This document shows positions 1 through 4,916 of a stretch of 5,910 bases of DNA, one piece after another; the stretch's first letter is position 1, and every line of letters begins with the position of its first letter. This DNA comes from Bacteroidota bacterium. GTDB taxonomy: Bacteria > Bacteroidota > Bacteroidia > UBA8524. The notes under the pieces were generated by a model. The model was not told where the DNA came from and did no database searches. It worked only from the letters and a program-made list of their open reading frames with translations. The translations under genes and the position numbers were made by a program. The stretch lies in assembly GCA_003531115.1 (NCBI GenBank), contig DQHT01000148.1, forward strand, positions 12,006-17,915, given 5' to 3'.

Positions 1-118
1 ACACATTACTGCCCGTACGTAGCCCCATACCGTTTTTATGTAGAAAGGTAGGGTATTCTTGTCGTACAAAGAGGTACCACATAAGTCAATGGTGAGAATG
101 ATCCCACTAAATTCTACA

Positions 119-586
119 TTAATCGACGCTACCGTTTAACTTGAACAATGCATGTTTTACAATTCGTTTAGAAAAGAGGTTAAATAGAATTGTATTCAAG
201 ATAACGGCAAATAACCAATAAGCCGCTGCCGCATTTAGCTCCCAGAATGGGATATCTGTTAGTAATAAAATGTAATTAAAGATAATGATAAAGGCAAAAA
301 ATATAGGAAGTTCATATCCCTTAAGGAAATGGTTTTTGAATTTCGTGTAGCTTATATCAGTGTTCACTTCAAAAACCAATGTGTAGTATGAATATGATAA
401 TGCAATTAGAAAAGTGATCGTTGTCAATAATATCGACGTGTCGAGATAATCTTGCCTTGGGATAATTCGGATAAGATCAAAACTAAACTCATTTCGAAAT
501 GCCGTGCCAATAAGTAGATTGTTCAACCAAATGCCGGATAAGTATATCAGCCAATTTAAATGGCGAATTTTTTTTCGTTTGATCAT
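119..586 (-). CDS. Small four-helix integral membrane protein, unknown function
   Basis: A 155-residue protein that I do not recognise. A basic N-terminus (MIKRKK) is followed by four hydrophobic stretches at about residues 11-30, 51-72, 92-111 and 118-138, so it should be a polytopic inner-membrane protein with short loops. No catalytic motif, cysteine pair or known channel signature is visible. The start is an ATG that overlaps the stop of the upstream minus-strand gene in an ATGA arrangement. Translation is therefore probably coupled, and the two products may act together. A family assignment would need a profile search. I am confident it is a real gene because of the length, clean hydrophobic periodicity and coupling, but not about its role. 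Confidence 0.75.
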   Translation of the reverse strand: MIKRKKIRHLNWLIYLSGIWLNNLLIGTAFRNEFSFDLIRIIPRQDYLDTSILLTTITFLIALSYSYYTLVFEVNTDISYTKFKNHFLKGYELPIFFAFIIIFNYILLLTDIPFWELNAAAAYWLFAVILNTILFNLFSKRIVKHALFKLNGSVD

Positions 587-861
587 TTTTTTCTTTTCTG
601 AAATAGCCCTGATTTTTTGTCCATGGAATAGTCGAAAGCAATCCAGCCAGGAAGTCCTCCGGCAGCATAAAATCGGGCAACAGGTACAAAATCAGCAGAC
701 TCCATAGTGCCGATAATAAAAATTCCAAAAATTAGGAACAGAGAAAGCAGGTATCCAATCGTATAAAACCAAAACTGAGTCTTTGTCTTCGGATTGAAGA
801 ATCTGGAAAAGAAAATGCCCAGTGCAATGTGCAATACAGAACTTAAGACAAAAGTTTCCAA
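583..861 (-). CDS. Small two-helix membrane protein, unknown function, TTG start
   Basis: A 92-residue protein with hydrophobic segments at about residues 3-20 and 30-52. A Gly/Pro-containing, mildly hydrophobic stretch follows at about 62-77, and the tail is very basic (FQKRKK). I do not recognise the family. The only start near the N-terminus is TTG at 861, because an in-frame TAA lies 9 bases upstream of it. The alternative ATG at residue 53 would remove both helices. Either this is a genuine TTG start or the gene has lost its original 5' end. Its stop overlaps the start of the next gene by 4 bp (ATGA), so the two form a tight operon of membrane proteins. Any promoter should lie in 862-960. 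Confidence 0.6.
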   Translation of the reverse strand: METFVLSSVLHIALGIFFSRFFNPKTKTQFWFYTIGYLLSLFLIFGIFIIGTMESADFVPVARFYAAGGLPGWIAFDYSMDKKSGLFQKRKK

Positions 862-969
862 GTTGTAAGTTTAGTTGCTACCTCAATTCTGCAAGTTAAC
901 CATTCGAACAAAAAATAGTACCGGGCCGGTTTTTTGAAAGGCGGGCTTCTCGATCATGCAATAATTTTA

Positions 970-1007
970 TTTCAATCCGGCTGCATTATGTATTTTAGCA
1001 GCAATGA
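970..1007 (+). repeat. Stray copy of the GIY-YIG promoter/start module
   Basis: Aligned without gaps, this segment matches 4016-4053, upstream of the intact GIY-YIG gene, at 32 of 38 positions by hand count. The conserved parts are CAATCCGGC and GTATTTTAGCAGCAATGA. Similarity ends just after the ATG at 1004. The -33-type TTG of the intact copy is TTT here. It is best read as a leftover of a third copy of the gene, or as a promoter cassette now fused to unrelated sequence. Confidence 0.6.
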
Positions 1008-1108
1008 ATGTTCAGCAGGATGGAAAACAGGCCCATGGATATTCGGGGCAATTGGGTTCAGTGGTTCACATGTGTTTTTCCAGAACAACCACTAATCACT
1101 GTTTTTAA
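1004..1108 (+). CDS. Tiny ORF behind the stray promoter module (doubtful)
   Basis: A 34-codon ORF starting at the ATG of the duplicated promoter/start module, beginning MNVQQDGKQAHGY and ending in TNHCF. It has no hydrophobic segment or known motif, and it matches the GIY-YIG protein only at the initiator Met. If the TATTTTAG element at 991-998 still works, this is the first frame that would be translated, probably from a leaderless message. The reading frame may be fortuitous, left where the old coding sequence was replaced. Confidence 0.15.
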   Translation: MNVQQDGKQAHGYSGQLGSVVHMCFSRTTTNHCF

Positions 1109-1152
1109 AGATAAGAATAGGGTTAGTATAGATTGGATTGGCGATATGGATC

Positions 1153-1281
1153 ATGAATGCAGCAAACCGCAGGATTCAAAATGAGCAATCTGTGTCCTAT
1201 GTCCCGGAGATGGTGGGGCAATCAATGGCTGTTTTTATGTACTCCATACTTTTGAGCGCATTGATAGCAGTACTGGTGTGA
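1153..1281 (+). CDS. Possible 42-residue single-helix membrane peptide (doubtful)
   Basis: A 42-codon ORF from ATG 1153 to TGA 1279-1281. It has a polar, basic N-terminal half (MNAANRRIQNEQ) and a hydrophobic C-terminal half (about residues 27-42, VFMYSILLSALIAVLV) that could be one membrane helix. This layout fits a small membrane peptide such as a toxin-like or regulatory peptide. It fits equally well a fragment of a decayed membrane protein, because the frame stays open upstream to 1132. There is no clear ribosome binding site. Only the polar-then-hydrophobic pattern supports it. Confidence 0.22.
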   Translation: MNAANRRIQNEQSVSYVPEMVGQSMAVFMYSILLSALIAVLV

Positions 1282-1291
1282 TTGATTAAAT

Positions 1292-1323
1292 TTTAAACTA
1301 TTGACTATTGGTTTAAATTAAAC
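1292..1323. repeat. AT-rich inverted repeats before the lipoprotein gene
   Basis: GTTTAA and TTAAAC form a 6-bp inverted repeat around a single A at 1311-1323. TTTAAAC at 1292-1298 also pairs with GTTTAAA at 1311-1317 over a 12-base spacer. They lie 10 to 40 bases before the lipoprotein start, where a promoter or operator would sit. The AT-richness makes chance a real possibility. Confidence 0.25.
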
Positions 1324-1333
1324 TTTAGGGAAC

Positions 1334-2149
1334 ATGAAGAATCTTATTTTCTTAACTTTTTTCGCATCGATACTGGCATCTTGCTCGGAAATTTCGGAGG
1401 ATGACCTTAAAATAATTGAAGGCATACATCTGGGAAAAAATTTGGAAACATTTAAAAATGAGACGGCCAGGTTACCCAATAAACAGTTTGTTATTGGAGA
1501 GGGCACTTCAGATCCAAATGAATTTCGGGATAGATTCATTGAGTGTACATTCTCAGAGATATTTGACAATCCAGGTTATGGTACTGATAAAATCAGGCAC
1601 CTGGCTTTAATCGTACCTTCAAAAACTCTTGGTTCAAATAATGTCGAGGTAGTAACTGTTTATATTTGTAACAGCCGGTTAACTTCTGAATATCCGGAAA
1701 ACTTTTTGCCCCGAAGTGATGGCCTGAGTACAATTGATCAAACGGTTCATGATTTGATCATATCAGAAGCACTTGAAATGCTCAAAGTCAAGTATGGGCC
1801 GCCTGAGCAGATTTTATCTGGTTATGGAGTCTATAGTGAGACTTTGGCTCCTAAATTCCAAATTACCCAAAAGCCAGCTAACCAGGAAGCAAGGATGTTT
1901 GTCTGGGAAACCAAAGCTATTCGAATTAGCTTCTTCGAAGGTGAAAGAACTTTTAGTACCTATAAACCAAAGATGTCTTATTATCATGTCACAGAAGAAT
2001 ATATGAATGACACGGTGACTTCAAGCAATGTCACCAAGGGCTTGGTTGAAATGATGGGACACCTTTATACCCGAAAAGGAGCGTACATAAAGTATTCATT
2101 AAAGCCTGATGTACGGGATAAATTGAAATTAGATAAGCCAAATTTGTAA
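1334..2149 (+). CDS. Predicted lipoprotein, possibly surface-exposed, unknown function
   Basis: A 271-residue protein with a classical lipoprotein signal: short positive start (MKN), hydrophobic core LIFLTFFASI, and lipobox LASC with Cys17 as the lipidated residue. The mature protein begins CSEISEDD. Acidic residues right after the cysteine resemble the lipoprotein export signal that sends Bacteroidota lipoproteins to the outer face of the outer membrane, so surface exposure is plausible but inferred. The soluble part has alternating short strands and one likely helix (about 138-154), followed by KYGPPEQ, a turn seen in many uncharacterised secreted proteins. I do not recognise an enzyme family. 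The ATG is preceded by AGGGA at 1327-1331, a weak ribosome binding site. The gene stands alone, with no link to the nucleases downstream. Confidence 0.8.
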   Translation: MKNLIFLTFFASILASCSEISEDDLKIIEGIHLGKNLETFKNETARLPNKQFVIGEGTSDPNEFRDRFIECTFSEIFDNPGYGTDKIRHLALIVPSKTLGSNNVEVVTVYICNSRLTSEYPENFLPRSDGLSTIDQTVHDLIISEALEMLKVKYGPPEQILSGYGVYSETLAPKFQITQKPANQEARMFVWETKAIRISFFEGERTFSTYKPKMSYYHVTEEYMNDTVTSSNVTKGLVEMMGHLYTRKGAYIKYSLKPDVRDKLKLDKPNL

Positions 2150-2194
2150 CCATCAGGAAGCGTCAATATCAGTTGTCTCATTTTAGCATTTCTC

Positions 2195-2208
2195 CCGCTT
2201 TTCAGCGG
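2195..2208 (+). terminator. Short GC hairpin, weak terminator candidate
   Basis: CCGCT and AGCGG form a perfect 5-bp stem around a TTTC loop, 46 bases after the lipoprotein stop, followed by CTTTCC and a few more T residues. The stem is short and the T-tract is interrupted, so it would be a poor intrinsic terminator. It also overlaps the region corresponding to the promoter of the truncated GIY-YIG copy. Confidence 0.3.
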
Positions 2209-2228
2209 CTTTCCGTATTTTGGCAGCA

Positions 2229-2357
2229 ATGAGCTTTGGCAAAACAATAAAAATCTTCCTAATCGACGGTGACCCAAATAGCCGTATGAGTTGTGAACTA
2301 TCAAATTGGACCAGTAAAGCTTATCAAATCCCGCGTATTATATTAGTATGGTATTAA
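2229..2357 (+). pseudogene. Truncated 5' end of a GIY-YIG/DUF4357 nuclease gene
   Basis: Starting at ATG 2229, the first 36 codons encode MSFGKTIKIFLIDGDPNS and onward to QIPR. They match the intact gene at 4050 with three substitutions (Gly18Ser, Gly29Ser, Lys33Gln). Homology stops at about 2340, and six unrelated codons lead to a TAA at 2355-2357. The GIY and YIG motifs, the catalytic Arg and Glu and DUF4357 are all absent, so no nuclease can be made. At the DNA level 2216-2340 differs from 4037-4161 at about 12 of 125 positions by hand count. Many differences are synonymous, so this is probably a former working paralogue rather than a fresh duplicate. Its -7-like element (2216-2223) persists but the -33 TTG is missing. 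A 42-residue peptide could still be translated. Confidence 0.85.
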
Positions 2358-2593
2358 AAAAAGTCCAAACGGCCTTGGATCGCATTAGAACTATTGCGAC
2401 CCATGGATGGCGTTCCGGATTGCAGGATTTCAGCTCTATTCAGGCTTGTTGATCTAAATTTTACCAGGTTGCAAAGTTTACAAAGTATGCAAAGCGGGCG
2501 TGCTGCCTTCCGGGATGTGAGATGTGCTCGATGAGATATCGATAAACATGAGTGCTTAAGAGTATTAGTTAATCCTCATTCCCAAAAATTGGC
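2358..2593. other. Non-coding remnant between truncated copy and nuclease gene
   Basis: No convincing gene is present in this 236-bp stretch. It contains a short tandem repeat (2468-2494) and only short frames in all directions. It replaces the catalytic part of the truncated GIY-YIG copy and probably records a deletion or an insertion junction. Nothing recognisable as an insertion sequence or attachment site was seen. Confidence 0.5.
2468..2494. repeat. Three imperfect 9-bp tandem repeats
   Basis: GTTGCAAAG, TTTACAAAG and TATGCAAAG lie head to tail. The intact GIY-YIG gene has a similar pair, GTTGCAAAG and GTTGCAAAA, at 4398-4415, encoding VAKVAK just after the catalytic-Glu helix. The resemblance may mean this tract is a decayed piece of the same coding region (frame-translated FYQVAKFTKYAKR here against FYEVAKVAKRYKV). 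It may also be an independent simple repeat. Confidence 0.5.
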
Positions 2594-2625
2594 GTTTATT
2601 GCAACTGCGATTACTTGCAATAAAC
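2594..2625. promoter_or_regulatory. Perfect 11-bp inverted repeat upstream of nuclease gene, operator candidate
   Basis: GTTTATTGCAA (2594-2604) and its exact reverse complement TTGCAATAAAC (2615-2625) are separated by 10 bases, so the half-sites are 21 bp apart centre to centre, two helical turns. It sits 22 bases before the ATG at 2648. A possible Bacteroidota promoter overlaps it: TTG at 2589-2591 and a -7-like TACTTGCA starting at 2612. The geometry suits a dimeric repressor blocking transcription. A hairpin in a 5' leader is the alternative. Confidence 0.5.
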
Positions 2626-2647
2626 CGCAAAGCAAGACAAGCATAAT

Positions 2648-3844
2648 ATGAAAAAATCTGCCTACGGTAAGCCTTTCTTAGTCTCCAATAGCAATGAAAT
2701 TACCCTATTAAACAAGGTGGATCTGGCAGACGAAGCATCTATACAGGAGTTGATTTTTAATAATCCGGAATGTTTGCCGGTAAGTGATATCGATGAATCG
2801 TTTAATCCGCTGGTGCCGGTTTGTATGGAGCTAAATACACAGGTTGGGCCAATGGATATATTGATGACTTCACCAAACGGGGAATTGGTGATTATAGAGA
2901 CAAAGCTTTGGCGAAATCCTGAGGCAAGAAGAAAGGTAGTGGCACAAATTCTCGATTACGCAAAAGAGCTTTCTTCCTGGTCCTACGAAGACCTTCAAAG
3001 AGAATTGAATAAACGCCTCAGTACAAAAGGGAATATTTTGTATGATGTCGTTAAAAGAGCCAAGCCAGACCTGGTGCTTTCTGAGGCAGATTTCGTTGAT
3101 TCGGTAAGCCGGAGTCTGGAGAGAGGTAGGTTTTTGTTATTAATAGCAGGGGATGGGATTCGTGAAGGTGCTGCGGGAATTGCTGAATTTTTGAGTAGTG
3201 CAGGTTTTATGAACTTCACCTTTGCCATGATCGAGTTTAATGTATATCAGGCTGAAGGTATTGGAAGGTTAATTATTCCTAAGACGCTGGCAAAGACCAC
3301 CGAAATTTCGCGAATGACGATTGATGTGCCAAAAGGATTTGTGCTTTCAAAGAGTGATGAGATTGAAACAAGCTTATCCGAAAAAAGTGTGCTTTCACCT
3401 GACCAGGAAAGAGAAAAGCATTTTTACACCAAGTTTTGGCAGGAACTTCTTGCTGAGCTCATGTTTGACGACCCCGGACAGGCTTTACCAAACCCAGCTA
3501 ATGCACAGAATCTTTATGTGTATCCCGGGACAACCAAACGCGCATGGATTAGTGCGTATTTCGCGAAAAGTCAAAAACGGGTGGGTGTTTATTTTAGAGT
3601 TGCGCGTAATCAGGAGGGGCTTGAATTATTAGAAGCCTTAAGCCTGGAGAAAGATGCTATCAGGAGTGAGTTTGCCGATGAAGCTACTTGGAATTGGAGT
3701 GACGTAGGAGATATATCGGTCCGTTTTCCATGCGATGATGTCTTTGCCGATGAAAACCGAGAGGCACTCAAAGACTTTTTTAAAAACTGGTTAAATACGT
3801 TCGTCAATGTATTCCGGCCAAGGATGAAGAGATTGGGAATGTAA
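2648..3844 (+). CDS. PD-(D/E)XK nuclease-like protein with DUF4268-like C-terminus
   Basis: A 398-residue protein. Residues about 60-110 carry the PD-(D/E)XK nuclease core: Asp70 (GPMDIL), then Glu84-Thr-Lys86 in VIIETKLW, then Gln100-x3-Tyr104 (QILDY), a QxxxY motif like that of RecB- and Cas4-type nucleases. All expected metal-binding and catalytic residues are present, so DNA or RNA cleavage is plausible. The middle (about 155-215) looks like a further alpha/beta segment. The C-terminal part (about 255-395) with FYTKFWQELL, an AYFAK...VGVYFRV strand pair and a terminal helix resembles DUF4268, a domain of unknown function often attached to such proteins. The start is the ATG at 2648, without a clear ribosome binding site. 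It stands between a broken and an intact GIY-YIG gene. The domain labels are from memory of motifs; the substrate is unknown. Confidence 0.8.
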   Translation: MKKSAYGKPFLVSNSNEITLLNKVDLADEASIQELIFNNPECLPVSDIDESFNPLVPVCMELNTQVGPMDILMTSPNGELVIIETKLWRNPEARRKVVAQILDYAKELSSWSYEDLQRELNKRLSTKGNILYDVVKRAKPDLVLSEADFVDSVSRSLERGRFLLLIAGDGIREGAAGIAEFLSSAGFMNFTFAMIEFNVYQAEGIGRLIIPKTLAKTTEISRMTIDVPKGFVLSKSDEIETSLSEKSVLSPDQEREKHFYTKFWQELLAELMFDDPGQALPNPANAQNLYVYPGTTKRAWISAYFAKSQKRVGVYFRVARNQEGLELLEALSLEKDAIRSEFADEATWNWSDVGDISVRFPCDDVFADENREALKDFFKNWLNTFVNVFRPRMKRLGM

Positions 3845-3854
3845 CCACTTGCAT

Positions 3855-3870
3855 GCAATAAATATATTGC
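3855..3870. terminator. AT-rich hairpin after nuclease gene, terminator or operator candidate
   Basis: GCAATA and TATTGC form a perfect 6-bp inverted repeat around AATA, 10 bases after the stop of the nuclease gene. It lacks a strong T-tract, so termination would be inefficient. Its arms share the TGCAATAAA string with the dyad upstream of the same gene, so it may instead be a second binding site for the same regulator. Confidence 0.3.
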
Positions 3871-4015
3871 GACCCTTTAAGCAAGGCTAAAATTATAGGT
3901 TTCAGCCCAAGTAAGTTTGATACATAGCCCACAAATAAAAACGCTTCCATCCGATACCTAACTCCTTGTTCGAGATCCAATACCTTGAAATCTCGCAACG
4001 CACGTAATTCCAATA

Positions 4016-4050
4016 TTGCAATCCGGCCGTTTTGCGTATTTTAGCAGCAA
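4016..4050 (+). promoter_or_regulatory. Bacteroidota-type promoter of the GIY-YIG operon, probably leaderless
   Basis: TTG at 4016-4018 (-33 type) and TATTTTAG at 4037-4044 (one mismatch to TAnnTTTG) are separated by 18 bases. Transcription should begin about six bases after the -7 element, which is at the ATG at 4050. The transcript would then be leaderless, consistent with the absence of a ribosome binding site. The palindrome ATTGCAAT (4015-4022) overlaps the -33 element and could be an operator. Related copies lie at 970-1007 and near 2216-2231, but without the TTG. A perfect TAAGTTTG at 3912-3919 could serve a longer transcript but lacks a matching TTG. Confidence 0.55.
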
Positions 4051-4916
4051 TGAGCTTTGGCAAAACAATAAAAATCTTCCTGATCGACGGTGACCCAAAT
4101 GGCCGGATGAGTTGTGAACTATCAAATTGGACTGGAAAAGCTTACAAAATCCCACGCATAAAGGTGAAGGAATGTACAGATCGCGATGACATGCAAAGCA
4201 CCGGTGTTTATTTTCTGTTCGGCAGAGACGATGAAGGTAAGGACATGGTTTATATTGGTGAAGCAGAAACAATACTAAAACGGCTCAATCAACACGTTAC
4301 ACAAAAGGAATTTTGGAATGAAGCCATCGTGCTTACAAGTAAAGATGATAACCTGAACAAAGCGCATATCAAGTATCTGGAAAATCGTTTTTATGAGGTT
4401 GCAAAGGTTGCAAAACGTTACAAGGTGGAAAATTCGATAACCCCAACCCAATCTTCAATATCCGAGTCGGATCGTTCGGAAATGGAGGAGTTTCTTCAAA
4501 ATGGCCGTATCCTGATTAATACTCTGGGCCACAAAGCATTTGAAGAAAAACGTGAATCAGCGCCAAATAAGCTAACGGAGGTGTTTTTTATCAAAGCGGC
4601 AAGAGGTGCTGATGCACAAGGAGAGCCTACGTCTGATGGTTTTGTTGTATTTAAAGGATCCAAGGCGGCAATTGATACGGTAAGGTCAATGACATCTGGA
4701 TTTATTAAGTTTCGCAATGAACTTATTGCAAGCGGAATAATTATGCAATCGGAGAATTGGTTCGCTTTTACGGATGACTATATCTTCTCAAGCCCTTCAA
4801 CTGCCGCGTCTATAGTGCTTGGTCGTAATGCTAATGGTTTGACAGAATGGAAAAATAGAGAGGGCATGAGTTTGAAAGACCTGGAATTAGGCGAAAAACA
4901 AAACGGCACGCAATGA
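4050..4916 (+). CDS. GIY-YIG nuclease family protein with C-terminal DUF4357
   Basis: A 288-residue protein. After an N-terminal module (MSFGKTIKIFLIDGDPNGR) comes the GIY-YIG domain: GVYF at 52-55, VYIGEAE at 67-73, Arg78 (LKRL), His82, and Glu111 in YLENRF, matching the catalytic Tyr, Arg, His and metal-binding Glu of the family. The fold should therefore be an active DNA-cutting nuclease. A helical, charged linker (about 112-170) leads to a C-terminal domain whose end (SPSTAASIVLGRNANGLTEW, then EGMSL) is typical of DUF4357, probably a DNA- or partner-binding domain. I chose ATG 4050 rather than the in-frame TTG at 4032, because the TTG falls in the promoter and is TTC in the truncated copy, while MSFGK is conserved in both. 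Its stop overlaps the next gene by 4 bp, so the two are coupled. Confidence 0.9.
   Translation: MSFGKTIKIFLIDGDPNGRMSCELSNWTGKAYKIPRIKVKECTDRDDMQSTGVYFLFGRDDEGKDMVYIGEAETILKRLNQHVTQKEFWNEAIVLTSKDDNLNKAHIKYLENRFYEVAKVAKRYKVENSITPTQSSISESDRSEMEEFLQNGRILINTLGHKAFEEKRESAPNKLTEVFFIKAARGADAQGEPTSDGFVVFKGSKAAIDTVRSMTSGFIKFRNELIASGIIMQSENWFAFTDDYIFSSPSTAASIVLGRNANGLTEWKNREGMSLKDLELGEKQNGTQ
4398..4415 (+). repeat. Two near-identical 9-bp repeats inside the GIY-YIG gene
   Basis: GTTGCAAAG and GTTGCAAAA encode VAKVAK at residues 117-122, just after the catalytic-Glu helix. They resemble the three-unit tract at 2468-2494. The in-frame 9-bp period means unit gain or loss would change linker length by three residues. 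Confidence 0.45.

Larger units (their letters stand above)
862..1333. other. Intergenic region without a clear gene
   Basis: This 472-bp gap separates the divergent minus-strand membrane operon from the plus-strand lipoprotein gene, so promoters for both should be here. At 909-936 a 7-bp arm (CAAAAAA) faces TTTTTTG across a CCGG-rich centre. Its location fits the minus-strand promoter region better than a terminator. The stretch also holds the stray promoter/start module (970-1007), two tiny candidate ORFs (1004-1108 and 1153-1281) and AT-rich inverted repeats just before the lipoprotein gene (1292-1323). No RNA gene is recognised. Confidence 0.6.

Noticed and set aside
1..82. Minus-strand frame starting MWYLFVRQEYPTF that stays open to the window edge
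   Set aside because: Only 27 codons with no recognisable motif or clear promoter; an open run of this length is expected by chance.
2468..2494. Short tandem repeat considered as a CRISPR array or replication iterons
   Set aside because: Units are 9 bp, only three, with no spacers and no replication or Cas genes nearby.
2403..2534. 43-codon plus-strand ORF containing LQSLQSMQS
   Set aside because: The repeated residues simply reflect the 9-bp tandem repeat read in another frame; no promoter, ribosome site or motif supports it.
2995..3228. Minus-strand ORF inside the DUF4268-like nuclease gene, with similar ones at 3610-3858 and 4496-4717
   Set aside because: These are shadows of strongly supported plus-strand genes with clear family motifs.
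4032..4049. In-frame TTG start that would add six residues to the GIY-YIG protein
   Set aside because: It lies within the promoter region upstream of the predicted transcription start, and the truncated copy has TTC there while conserving MSFGK from the ATG.
2216..4161. Direct repeats considered as ends of an insertion sequence or integrative element
   Set aside because: No transposase, integrase, terminal inverted repeats or target-site duplication is visible; the repeats are explained by gene duplication.
3958..4272. 104-codon minus-strand ORF across the GIY-YIG start
   Set aside because: It is antisense to the conserved N-terminal and GIY motifs and the promoter; a similar antisense frame at 2065-2304 arises only because the DNA is duplicated.
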